From an uncultured Flavobacteriaceae bacterium (lineage in GTDB: Bacteria; Bacteroidota; Bacteroidia; Flavobacteriales; Flavobacteriaceae): a stretch of 64,000 nt of DNA. Made by a program: the position numbers and the translations under genes. The stretch covers positions 1 through 64,000 of the forward strand of contig CAJWLL010000005.1 in the NCBI GenBank assembly GCA_913043275.1, read 5' to 3'. The notes beneath the pieces are model-generated. The model saw only the letters and a program-made list of their open reading frames with translations. It searched no databases and had not been told where the DNA came from. Positions 27,031 through 35,053 of this stretch are shown in pieces. Numbering within the stretch: the stretch's first letter is position 1; every line of letters begins with the position of its first letter.

Positions 27031-28461
27031 ATGCTAAACAAAGACTTCCATACTGTTCTTAAAAAAGAAGTGTTTCAAACCTTGGCCCGCTGTGTGGACA
27101 GTTTGTCTTTGGAGAGCTACTTGGTAGGGGGTGTTGTACGAGACCATTTGCTCGACAAAGAAAAAGCCAAAGATATTGACATTATAACTGTAGGGTCGGG
27201 TATCGAACTGGCCAAAACCGTTCAAAAAGAGTTGCCCGGTGCACAAGCGGTTCAGGTATTTAAGTCCTATGGCACTGCCATGGTTCAATGGCGAGATTTA
27301 AGTCTGGAATTTGTAAGTGCGAGAAAAGAGTCTTATTCCAGAGACAGCCGAAATCCACAAGTCACCATGGGAAGTTTAGAGGACGATCAAAACCGCAGGG
27401 ACTTCACAATCAATGCCCTTGCCGTAAGCTTAAATGCAAAAGACAAAGGAACATTGCTAGATCCCTTTAATGGTTTGGAAGACCTACAAAACGGTATCAT
27501 CAGAACCCCTTTGGAACCCGGCGTCACCTACTCCGATGACCCCCTGCGCATGTTCCGCGCCATAAGGTTTGCAGCCCAGTTAAATTTTAAAATTGAAGAT
27601 AAATCTCTAAAAGCGATCCGTGGAAATGCCCATCGCATTGCGATCATGTCCAAAGAGCGAATCGTGGAGGAACTGCACAAAATAATGCTTACTCCTGAAC
27701 CCTCCCATGGATTTTTAATGCTGGAACAAAATGGTTTGTTGGAACGCATACTCCCAGAACTGATCCAACTCAAAGGAATAGAAGAAATCGAAGGCCAACG
27801 TCATAAAGACAATTTCTATCATACCCTAGAGGTGGTCGACAACATTTGTAAGGATACTCAAGACCTTTGGTTGCGCTGGGCGGCACTGCTTCATGATATA
27901 GGAAAGGCACCGACTAAAAAATTCAACTCCAAAATCGGATGGACATTCCATGGGCACGAATTTGTAGGCTCCAAAATGGTCTACAAACTATTCAAACGTC
28001 TTAAAATGCCCCTGAATGAAAAAATGAAATATGTTCAAAAACTGGTAATCATGAGTTCCAGACCCATTATCATTGCAGAGGAAATCGTTACCGATGCTGC
28101 CGTAAGAAGATTAGTTTTTGATGCAGGCGAAATTTTAGAAGATTTAATCACCCTTTGCGAAGCCGACATCACCACCAAAAACCCTGCCCGTTTCAAACGC
28201 TATCACAATAATTTTAAGCTTGTAAGGGAAAAAATCAAAGAAGTCGAGGAAAGAGACCGAGTCAGAAATTTTCAACCGCCTGTGACTGGAGAAATGATCA
28301 TGAATCATTTTAATTTAAGACCTTGCAAAGAAATAGGACTCATCAAAGAAGCCATCAAAGAAGCCATATTGGAAGGCGAGATTCCCAATGAATACGAAGC
28401 CGCATTTGCCTTGATGATAAAAAAAGGAATTGATATAGGACTTGAAGCCCATGGAAAATAG
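27031..28461 (+). CDS. CCA-adding type tRNA nucleotidyltransferase with HD domain
   Basis: This 476-residue class II nucleotidyltransferase has YLVGGVVRDHL (30-40), the metal-binding DID (48-50), RRDFTINALA (122-131) and a neck region, then a C-terminal HD phosphohydrolase domain with LLHDIGKAP (286-294, His 288-Asp 289). The enzyme builds or repairs the 3' CCA of tRNA; in Bacteroidota the same architecture is the normal CCA enzyme, while poly(A) polymerase activity is less likely. It follows tsaC, also a tRNA-maturation gene, by two bases, and overlaps the heme A synthase start. Confidence 0.9.
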   Translation: MLNKDFHTVLKKEVFQTLARCVDSLSLESYLVGGVVRDHLLDKEKAKDIDIITVGSGIELAKTVQKELPGAQAVQVFKSYGTAMVQWRDLSLEFVSARKESYSRDSRNPQVTMGSLEDDQNRRDFTINALAVSLNAKDKGTLLDPFNGLEDLQNGIIRTPLEPGVTYSDDPLRMFRAIRFAAQLNFKIEDKSLKAIRGNAHRIAIMSKERIVEELHKIMLTPEPSHGFLMLEQNGLLERILPELIQLKGIEEIEGQRHKDNFYHTLEVVDNICKDTQDLWLRWAALLHDIGKAPTKKFNSKIGWTFHGHEFVGSKMVYKLFKRLKMPLNEKMKYVQKLVIMSSRPIIIAEEIVTDAAVRRLVFDAGEILEDLITLCEADITTKNPARFKRYHNNFKLVREKIKEVEERDRVRNFQPPVTGEMIMNHFNLRPCKEIGLIKEAIKEAILEGEIPNEYEAAFALMIKKGIDIGLEAHGK

Positions 28462-29470
28462 TTTTATAAAATCGGTTAAGATCAGTCTGATATTGGTTTA
28501 TTTGGTCATTGCTGCCGGATCCATTGTCAGAATGACCGGAAGCGGAATGGGTTGCCCCGATTGGCCCAAGTGTTTTGGTTATTGGATTCCTCCAACCGAA
28601 AGGTCACAACTGGATTGGAAATCCGACCAACAATACACCCAAGGTCAAGTCATTATTTTGGAGGAAAAACTCAGGGTCTCCAATGAGAACTTTAGATCGT
28701 CAGATGCATTTAATAATGATCATTGGGACTACTACACTCAGCATGACTATGCCCTATTCAATGTCTACCACACATGGATTGAATATCTGAATCGTTTGTT
28801 GGGCGCACTGGCAGGACTAGCAGTTCTGATAATGACGGCTTTATCCTTTTGGAGCTGGAAAAGAAACATCACCTATCCTATCGTTTCCATTTTGATTCTT
28901 TTTGGAATAGCATTACAAGCCTGGTTGGGAAAAACCGTAGTGGATTCTAATCTGTCGCCCCATAGCATCAGTCTGCATATGGGCATGGCCCTACTGATTG
29001 TACTGGGCTTGGTTTTTTTGCTTTTTTTAAGTCAAAAAAAAACGTTTTCTATCAGCGTGAAAACCAGTTTAAAAGTTTGGGTTTGGTTTGCAATGCTATT
29101 GACTCTATTTCAGATTGGACTGGGAACCCAAGTCCGGCAATTTGTCGATTTACAAATGGATAAACCCGCTGGACAATGGCTTGACAATGCCCCTATTAAA
29201 TTTTATATTCACCGGACTTTATCCCTGCTTGTTTTAGGAGTGCACATAATAATCTTTTGGATATTGTCAAAAATGAAAGTTAATTTCAGGGTCTTCAATC
29301 AAATTTTGGGATTGATAGGATTGGAGATACTCAGCGGTATTTTGATGTTTTATCTCGATTTCCCCTTCAGTTCTCAACCATTACATTTAATTTTAGCTGC
29401 GCTTCTATTTGGTGCACAATCTTTTTTTATATTACAATTAATTTCAAACAGAAATTCATATGATCTATAG
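28451..29470 (+). CDS. ctaA: heme A synthase (COX15/CtaA family)
   Basis: An integral membrane protein of 339 residues that oxidises heme O to heme A, the cofactor of aa3-type cytochrome oxidase. About eight membrane helices are visible, with a pseudo-twofold arrangement: GSIVRMTGSGMGCPDWPKCFG (conserved Cys pair in the first loop), YHTWIEYLNRLLGALAG with heme-ligand His, SLHMGMALL and HRTLSLLVLGVHI. The start at 28451 overlaps the cca stop by 11 bases. Presence of this enzyme implies an aerobic respiratory chain with a heme-A oxidase, encoded elsewhere. Confidence 0.93.
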   Translation: MENSFIKSVKISLILVYLVIAAGSIVRMTGSGMGCPDWPKCFGYWIPPTERSQLDWKSDQQYTQGQVIILEEKLRVSNENFRSSDAFNNDHWDYYTQHDYALFNVYHTWIEYLNRLLGALAGLAVLIMTALSFWSWKRNITYPIVSILILFGIALQAWLGKTVVDSNLSPHSISLHMGMALLIVLGLVFLLFLSQKKTFSISVKTSLKVWVWFAMLLTLFQIGLGTQVRQFVDLQMDKPAGQWLDNAPIKFYIHRTLSLLVLGVHIIIFWILSKMKVNFRVFNQILGLIGLEILSGILMFYLDFPFSSQPLHLILAALLFGAQSFFILQLISNRNSYDL

Positions 29471-29951
29471 AATGCGAGCAATTTTGGATACTGAAATAGA
29501 TGTTATCCGGGATTTTGAAATTAAAGCCACCGCTAAACTTGAAGAGCTGCACGATTCGGTTTCTCAGTCCTTTGGTTTCGCCGGAAACGAAATGGCCTCC
29601 TTTTACCGCTCCGATGAAAATTGGAAGCAGGGAGAAGAAATGCCTTTGTTCGATATGGGATTAGGGTCGGAAACCTTCAACGAAAAACCCCTTAACAAAG
29701 TTTTGTCGGAAAATGAAAACCGTCTAATCTATGTTTACGATTTCCTCAATCTCTGGACTTTTTTTATTGAATTGATGGAAATTACCGAAAAAGATATACT
29801 CAAAGATTACCCTAGTCTAATTTTTTCCCATGGTGAAGTACCCGAAACCCCTCCCGATAAGGATTTTGAGACTGAACAAGGTTTTGACAAAGACCTGAAT
29901 GAGGGGAGTAAATCAGACCAAGATGAGTTTGAAGGGGACCAATTCTATTAA
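29460..29951 (+). CDS. plasmid pRiA4b ORF-3-like family protein
   Basis: The 163-residue protein has the pRiA4b ORF-3 domain (also called IS1096 element passenger TnpR-like) over residues 1-125: MIYRMRAILDTEIDVIRDFEI at the start, LEELHDSVSQSFGF and the MASFYRSDENW core. The C-terminal 40 residues are acidic, rich in Asp, Glu and Pro, and look disordered. The family has no firmly known activity. Despite its historic name it is not evidence of a mobile element here: no transposase or inverted repeat is near. It starts 11 bases inside the ctaA end. Confidence 0.85.
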   Translation: MIYRMRAILDTEIDVIRDFEIKATAKLEELHDSVSQSFGFAGNEMASFYRSDENWKQGEEMPLFDMGLGSETFNEKPLNKVLSENENRLIYVYDFLNLWTFFIELMEITEKDILKDYPSLIFSHGEVPETPPDKDFETEQGFDKDLNEGSKSDQDEFEGDQFY

Positions 29952-31063
29952 AGCAAGTCACCTAAACTGACATTCTGATAATTCCTTCGCATATAATCAA
30001 ACGCGGCCTGCATCAACTCACCCATAGATTTACTTTTTGTAAATGCGTCGTCTTTTGTGAAAAGAAAAATTTCTTTTTTTAGATTTTCTAGATTTTCCGG
30101 AATGGTCAGCGGATCGTTCTTCATTATATTGACCAGAAAATCAATACGATTGCCCGAGTTGATCAATCTACGAGATACGATGGAGCGTTCCTCAATTTTA
30201 TATTGCACAATGGACTCATGATTCAACTTGTCCTTAATCACCATCATCAGCGGGTAATTCTCCTTAAAGAATTGAGGGCGATAGACGGAAAGTTTACCCT
30301 CAAAGCATTGTTGGTCAAAATCTATGGCTCTAATCTTATAAATCACATGATCGAAATCGTGAATGGGAATAACTACATAATTGTAGGCGCGCATGTCTCC
30401 CAATAAACGTATCATACAACGCTCATTAAACTTAACGTACTCTTTGGCAATTTGGGCTTTTTCAGCAGCGCTGCACTCTGATAAATAGTCCTTAATAAAA
30501 ATATCCCCTGGAATACCGGCAATATGTTCCTCAATCAAAGTATCGTGATTGACCATAAAATTAAGGTTGTAAGGCGAAAGGATGTGTTCAAACTCCAAGC
30601 CATAAACTCGAGAGGCATCGGTTTTCTTGACATAGAAATAGGTGAAATTATCATTCAAAATATTCCGAATTTTAATCCGAAAAGGTTTTGAATTACCAAA
30701 GGTACAGTAGTCGATTGCGTCAATATTTAGATCCGGTAAAGATGAGTCTCCACCATCTGAATATAGTTGGGTATAAATCGTCTTTAGATGGTAATCTATT
30801 TCCTCCCGATCAGAATCAGAATAGTAAACCCTAACCCATAATGTGTCATTGTCATTTTTATCATAAACGATCACGGAGCCAGAAAATCGCAACAAATCCT
30901 CATAACATATCGAAGACTCCATCCAACGATCATATTTTTTCAAAAAATGCATCAAAGCTTTGGATATAGGGAAAAAAGGCTTTTTTTTTGAAATCAATTT
31001 ATCCTCCACTACACTTTTTTTTACAAAAATACCTCTTTTTCCGGATTGTGTTTCTATAATCAT
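29948..31063 (-). CDS. conserved protein of unknown function with protein-kinase-like residue spacing
   Basis: I do not recognise this 371-residue protein. It has no signal peptide and no membrane segment. Residues 120-255 show the order of a protein kinase-like fold: a strand FYVKK (143-147), an acidic strand YGLEFEHIL (154-162), a hinge-like LIEEHIAG (176-183), a loop GDMRAYN with Asp 223 and Asn 228 (the D-x4-N spacing of kinase catalytic loops), and IDFDQ with Asp 248-Phe-Asp 250 about twenty residues later (DFG-like). No glycine-rich loop was seen. A kinase or aminoglycoside-phosphotransferase/HipA-like activity is inference. It is transcribed away from uvrB and converges on the pRiA4b gene with a 4-base overlap. 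Confidence 0.7.
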   Translation of the reverse strand: MIIETQSGKRGIFVKKSVVEDKLISKKKPFFPISKALMHFLKKYDRWMESSICYEDLLRFSGSVIVYDKNDNDTLWVRVYYSDSDREEIDYHLKTIYTQLYSDGGDSSLPDLNIDAIDYCTFGNSKPFRIKIRNILNDNFTYFYVKKTDASRVYGLEFEHILSPYNLNFMVNHDTLIEEHIAGIPGDIFIKDYLSECSAAEKAQIAKEYVKFNERCMIRLLGDMRAYNYVVIPIHDFDHVIYKIRAIDFDQQCFEGKLSVYRPQFFKENYPLMMVIKDKLNHESIVQYKIEERSIVSRRLINSGNRIDFLVNIMKNDPLTIPENLENLKKEIFLFTKDDAFTKSKSMGELMQAAFDYMRRNYQNVSLGDLL

Positions 31064-31090
31064 TCAACAAGAGAAAACAATCGTATAAAA

Positions 31091-31121
31091 TTGTTGAAAG
31101 GTAATTTAAACTTTAATTTTG
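31091..31121 (+). promoter_or_regulatory. promoter of uvrB, predicted leaderless
   Basis: TAATTTTG at 31114-31121 is preceded by two TTG triplets with spacers of 17 (31094-31096) and 20 (31091-31093) bases. The ATG follows only four bases later. No LexA-type box was noticed. Confidence 0.65.
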
Positions 31122-31125
31122 CAAA

Positions 31126-33129
31126 ATGCAATTTAAACTGGAGTCCCAATTTTCACCAACCGGAGACCAACCGGAAGCTATCCATCAGATCACAACAAGT
31201 TTTTCTGAAGGAGAAAAATTCGTAACCCTGCAGGGGGTTACTGGCTCAGGTAAAACCTTTACTGTGGCCAATATGGTTCAAAAATTGCAACGCCCAACAT
31301 TGGTCTTAGCCCACAACAAAACTTTAGCTGCTCAGCTCTATTCAGAATTCAAACAGTTTTTCCCCAATAATGCAATAGAGTATTTTGTTTCCTATTACGA
31401 TTACTACCAGCCGGAAGCCTATATTCCATCCAGTGGCTTGTACATTGAAAAGGATCTGTCCATTAATGAAGAAATTGAAAAGCTGCGATTGAGTACCACC
31501 TCCTCACTACTTTCTGGAAGAAGGGATGTTTTGGTGGTTGCCTCTGTCTCCTGTTTGTATGGTATTGGGAATCCGGTAGAATTTCAAAAAAATGTCATCG
31601 CTGTTGAAAAGGGAGTTGTCATTTCAAGAACCGATCTATTGCATCGATTAGTGCAAAGCCTTTATTCGCGTACAACAGGGGAGTTTAATAGAGGGAACTT
31701 TAGGGTCAACGGTGACATCATAGACATCTATCCGGGCTATGCCGATATGGCTTTTAAAATTCATTTTTTTGGCGATGAAATTGAAGAAATTGAATCTTTC
31801 GATCCCATAGAAAACAAACTTTTGGAAAAATTTGATCGGATAACACTTTTCCCCGCCAATATGTTTGTTACTTCTCCCGACATTCTCCAGAACGCCATTA
31901 CGCAAATTCAAGAGGATTTGGTAAAACAGGTCGACTATTTCAATGCTAACGGTAGTTTTTTGGAGGCCAAACGATTGCATGAACGCACAGAATTTGACTT
32001 GGAGATGATTCGTGAATTGGGCTATTGTTCAGGTATTGAGAATTATTCCCGATATCTTGACGGTAGGGACCCTGGTACCCGACCTTTCTGTTTGCTAGAT
32101 TATTTTCCGGACGATTATTTGATGGTAGTGGACGAAAGCCATGTAACCATTTCTCAGGTACATGCTATGTACGGCGGGGACCGAAGCCGCAAAGAAAACC
32201 TGGTCAATTATGGATTCCGATTACCTGCTGCCATGGACAACCGACCATTAAAATTTGAGGAGTTTGAAGCCTTGCAAAATCAAGTAATCTATGTGAGTGC
32301 GACTCCGGCAGACTATGAACTCAAAAAAACCGAAGGGGTATATGTAGAACAAATCATTCGCCCCACGGGACTGCTGGATCCGGAAATAGAAATACGACCC
32401 AGTTTAAATCAAATAGACGATCTGATAGAGGAAATACAAGTAAGGGTAGAAAAAGATGAGCGCACGCTGGTTACTACACTTACAAAAAGAATGGCAGAAG
32501 AATTGACCAAGTATTTTGCACGGGTCAACATCCGTTGTCGCTACATCCACAGTGATGTCGATACTTTGGAACGAGTAGAGATCATGCAAGACCTACGTAA
32601 AGGATTGTTTGATGTACTGGTAGGGGTCAACCTGTTGAGAGAAGGCTTAGACTTACCGGAAGTTTCTTTGGTAGCCATTTTGGATGCGGACAAAGAAGGT
32701 TTTTTGAGAAGTCACCGTTCCTTGACCCAAACGGTGGGGAGGGCTGCACGAAATGTCAATGGCAAGGCCATCATGTATGCTGATAACATCACCAAAAGCA
32801 TTCAAAAGACCATAAACGAAACCCTGTACCGCAGGGATAAACAGCAGACCTATAACCTTAAAAACAAGATCACTCCTACTGCACTGAATAAATCATTGGA
32901 CAATGCTTTGTCCAAAAATTCGGTGGCCACCTATGCCCAAGAGTTGAGTGATCGAAAAGCCGCCGAGGCCAAAAACCACTATTTGAGCAAAGAAGAGGTA
33001 GAAAAGAAAATCCGTGAATCCAGAAAGGCCATGGAATCTGCTGCAAAAGACTTGGACTTTTTTGAGGCTGCAAGACTTCGGGACGAGATCAAATCTTTAC
33101 AAAAGGAACTGCAAAAAAAAAAAGCTTAG
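31126..33129 (+). CDS. uvrB: excinuclease ABC subunit B
   Basis: UvrB verifies DNA damage and positions UvrC in nucleotide excision repair. The 667-residue protein has all helicase motifs: Walker A GVTGSGKT (37-44), the beta-hairpin region YYDYYQPEAYIPSSGLYIEKD that inserts between strands, VVDESH as Walker B, and TVGRAARN (motif VI). A C-terminal UVR domain (KAMESAAKDLDFFEAARLRDEI) contacts UvrC. The stop codon lies within the stem of a terminator hairpin shared with convergent hsp20. Confidence 0.97.
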   Translation: MQFKLESQFSPTGDQPEAIHQITTSFSEGEKFVTLQGVTGSGKTFTVANMVQKLQRPTLVLAHNKTLAAQLYSEFKQFFPNNAIEYFVSYYDYYQPEAYIPSSGLYIEKDLSINEEIEKLRLSTTSSLLSGRRDVLVVASVSCLYGIGNPVEFQKNVIAVEKGVVISRTDLLHRLVQSLYSRTTGEFNRGNFRVNGDIIDIYPGYADMAFKIHFFGDEIEEIESFDPIENKLLEKFDRITLFPANMFVTSPDILQNAITQIQEDLVKQVDYFNANGSFLEAKRLHERTEFDLEMIRELGYCSGIENYSRYLDGRDPGTRPFCLLDYFPDDYLMVVDESHVTISQVHAMYGGDRSRKENLVNYGFRLPAAMDNRPLKFEEFEALQNQVIYVSATPADYELKKTEGVYVEQIIRPTGLLDPEIEIRPSLNQIDDLIEEIQVRVEKDERTLVTTLTKRMAEELTKYFARVNIRCRYIHSDVDTLERVEIMQDLRKGLFDVLVGVNLLREGLDLPEVSLVAILDADKEGFLRSHRSLTQTVGRAARNVNGKAIMYADNITKSIQKTINETLYRRDKQQTYNLKNKITPTALNKSLDNALSKNSVATYAQELSDRKAAEAKNHYLSKEEVEKKIRESRKAMESAAKDLDFFEAARLRDEIKSLQKELQKKKA

Positions 33130-33147
33130 TCAGATGACTAAGCTTTT
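33120..33147. terminator. bidirectional terminator containing the uvrB stop codon
   Basis: AAAAGCTTAGTCA (33120-33132) and TGACTAAGCTTTT (33135-33147) form a perfect 13-base-pair palindrome with a two-base centre. The uvrB TAG is in the stem. On the minus strand the hairpin is followed by a run of about a dozen T, making it a strong terminator for hsp20; the plus side has only the stem's own four T. Confidence 0.75.
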
Positions 33148-33161
33148 AAAAAAAACCAAAA

Positions 33162-33578
33162 TTAATTTATAGAAATCAACTTTTTGGGTTGAGGCAGGGC
33201 CTCTGTTTTTTTGGGAAGACTAATCGTCAAGATTCCTTCCTTGTAATTGGCGCTAATTTTATCAGCAGAAACTGTTTCGGGAATACTGAATGATCTATTA
33301 AAAGAATTATAGCCAAATTCCTTAAGGGTAAAGCTAATATCTCTATCAGTAGATTTTGTCTGGTTTGCAGAAAAAATTGTCAATACATCCTCCTCCAATT
33401 CGATTATAAAATCACTTTTTTTCTTTCCTGGTGCCGCAAATTCAATATTGAAATGGTCATCGGCCTCGATGATATTCGCTGCGGGAAAAGTTGAGTTGAT
33501 GTGTTTACAATCTTGATTGAAGAAAAAATCGTCAATCAAGGAAGTAAATACAGGGTTTTGTCTTTTTATTAAATTCAT
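33162..33578 (-). CDS. small heat shock protein (Hsp20/alpha-crystallin family)
   Basis: A 138-residue ATP-independent holdase. The alpha-crystallin domain covers about 35-130: NIEFAAPGKKKSDFIIELEEDVLTI, RSFSIPETV, and the closing ANYKEGILTISLPKK with the conserved G-I-L dimer/oligomer contact. The N-terminus (MNLIKRQNPVFTSLIDDFF) is a short flexible arm and the C-terminus has LISI, an I-x-I-like tail. It is monocistronic, preceded by a 101-base region holding a regulatory module that also occurs before htpG, and followed by the shared terminator. Confidence 0.95.
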   Translation of the reverse strand: MNLIKRQNPVFTSLIDDFFFNQDCKHINSTFPAANIIEADDHFNIEFAAPGKKKSDFIIELEEDVLTIFSANQTKSTDRDISFTLKEFGYNSFNRSFSIPETVSADKISANYKEGILTISLPKKTEALPQPKKLISIN

Positions 33579-33620
33579 GGTTTTAAGATTTTAATTAAAC
33601 TATTTTGTAAAAGCTAAATT

Positions 33621-33658
33621 CAAATCTTATACCATTAGAAAAAAATGACAATATGTCT
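33621..33658 (-). promoter_or_regulatory. hsp20 upstream module: inverted repeat, T7 tract and GG-N10-G element
   Basis: On the plus strand TGACAATATGTCT (33646-33658) is an imperfect inverted repeat of TGACA. Reading on the minus strand it is followed by seven T (33645-33639), five bases, GG (33633-33632), ten bases and G (33621). The GG-N10-G spacing equals the -24/-12 spacing of sigma-54 promoters, with GA instead of GC. The same order occurs before htpG at 60633-60671. The ordinary TAnnTTTG element is missing here. The regulator is unknown to me. Confidence 0.55.
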
Positions 33659-33679
33659 TTTAATTTCTAAAATTTAATG

Positions 33680-34882
33680 TCATTTTGTCATCTTTAGCGA
33701 TTCTTGCACCTTTTGAGCGGCTTCTTCAAAGGCTGAAGCAGACAAAACATTAAGTCCGGAATCGTCAATAATTTTTTTTGCTATGCCAGCATTAGTTCCT
33801 TGTAAACGCACAATAATGGGCACCTTTATAGTATCTCCCATGTTTTTATAGGCGTCTACAATTCCCTGCGCTACACGGTCACAACGAACAATTCCTCCAA
33901 AAATGTTTACCAAAATAGCAGCTACATTGGGGTCTTTTAATATTAATCGAAAAGCGATCTCTACACGCGTTGCATCAGCGGTACCTCCAACATCTAAAAA
34001 ATTGGCCGGGGATCCTCCGGATTGTTTGATTAAATCCATCGTAGCCATGGCTAATCCAGCACCGTTGACCATACATCCCACATTTCCATCCAATGCAACA
34101 TAATTCAAACCTACTTCACGGGCCTCAACCTCAGTAGGGTTTTCTTCAGTTAGGTCTCTGAATTCTAAATAGTCTTTATGTCGAAATAGGGCATTGTCAT
34201 CCAAAGTTACCTTTGCATCAACAGCGATGATTTTATCATCAGAAGTTTTTAATACGGGGTTAATCTCAAAAAGAGAAGCATCAGCACCAATATAGGCATT
34301 GTATAGAGCAGTAATGAATTTCACCATTTCCTTAAAAGCTGGTCCGCTTAAACCCAAGTTAAAAGCGACATTTCTAGCTTGAAAACTCTGAAGTCCATGT
34401 GCAGGGTCGATTTCTTCAGTAAAAATTAACTCAGGTGTATTTTCTGCTACAGCCTCAATATCCATACCTCCCTCAGTGGAATACATAATCATATTGTTTC
34501 CTGTTGAACGGTTAAGCAAAACTGAAACATAAAATTCTTTAGGCTCTGAATCTCCAGGGTAGTAAACATCTTCGGCGATCAATACTTTATTAACTTTCTT
34601 TCCTTGTGCCGGGGTTTGAGGAGTAATCAATTGCATCCCAATGATATCTTCGGATATGGATTTGACATCATCTAGGCTTTTGGCTAATTTGACACCCCCC
34701 CCTTTGCCACGACCTCCAGCATGGATTTGTGCCTTGATTACATGCCATGAGGTTCCAGTCTCTGCCGAAAGCTTTTCCGCTGCAGAAACTGCTTCATTGG
34801 GATTGTTAGCTACAATACCATTTTGTACGGCAACGCCAAAGCTGGATAAAATCTCTTTGCCTTGATATTCGTGTAAATTCAT
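33680..34882 (-). CDS. sucC: succinate-CoA ligase (ADP-forming), beta subunit
   Basis: SucC forms the nucleotide-binding subunit of succinyl-CoA synthetase in the citric acid cycle; the alpha subunit gene is not adjacent. The 400-residue protein has an ATP-grasp domain with GGRGKGGG (52-59), DAKVTLDDNA, and a C-terminal CoA-ligase domain with NGAGLAMATMDLI, GGSPANFLDVGG and VNIFGGIVRCD. Length is slightly above the E. coli protein (388). It has its own promoter, and is transcribed divergently from lysA across 171 bases. Its stop codon is in a TGTCA direct repeat. Confidence 0.96.
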   Translation of the reverse strand: MNLHEYQGKEILSSFGVAVQNGIVANNPNEAVSAAEKLSAETGTSWHVIKAQIHAGGRGKGGGVKLAKSLDDVKSISEDIIGMQLITPQTPAQGKKVNKVLIAEDVYYPGDSEPKEFYVSVLLNRSTGNNMIMYSTEGGMDIEAVAENTPELIFTEEIDPAHGLQSFQARNVAFNLGLSGPAFKEMVKFITALYNAYIGADASLFEINPVLKTSDDKIIAVDAKVTLDDNALFRHKDYLEFRDLTEENPTEVEAREVGLNYVALDGNVGCMVNGAGLAMATMDLIKQSGGSPANFLDVGGTADATRVEIAFRLILKDPNVAAILVNIFGGIVRCDRVAQGIVDAYKNMGDTIKVPIIVRLQGTNAGIAKKIIDDSGLNVLSASAFEEAAQKVQESLKMTK

Positions 34883-34939
34883 TCTTTGAAATTTCTATCC
34901 AAAAATAGTAAATCACTACTGAATAAAACATCATTAGAC

Positions 34940-34967
34940 CAAAAGTATAATGTTACATATAAAACAA
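34940..34967 (-). promoter_or_regulatory. promoter of sucC
   Basis: On the minus strand TTG (34967-34965), 17 bases, then TACTTTTG (34947-34940), which predicts a leader of about 50 bases. A second TATTTTTG at 34907-34900, nearer the ATG, lacks a -33 partner. Confidence 0.5.
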
Positions 34968-35023
34968 TAAGTTTAATTTTTATAACATCTGTTAATTTAG
35001 GGCTGTGGTTTGATTATTGGGAT

Positions 35024-35031
35024 TAAATTTG
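35024..35031 (+). promoter_or_regulatory. possible -7 element of lysA
   Basis: TAAATTTG lies 22 bases before the GTG start; the nearest TTG is only 11 bases upstream, so the -33 element is missing. No lysine riboswitch structure was found in the 171-base sucC-lysA gap. Confidence 0.3.
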
Positions 35032-35053
35032 TCATCGATTAAATAAGAAAAAA

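Noticed and set aside
29460-29951. pRiA4b ORF-3 / IS1096 TnpR-like name as evidence of a mobile element
   Set aside because: The name is historical. No transposase, inverted repeats or target duplication were found around the gene.
31648-31980. 110-codon minus-strand open frame inside uvrB, and similar antisense frames in other genes
   Set aside because: They lie fully within well-recognised genes, have no family resemblance, and arise from codon bias of the true frame.
34883-35053. Lysine riboswitch before lysA
   Set aside because: The 171-base gap shows no long paired structure or conserved lysine-aptamer segments; only promoter-like elements are visible.
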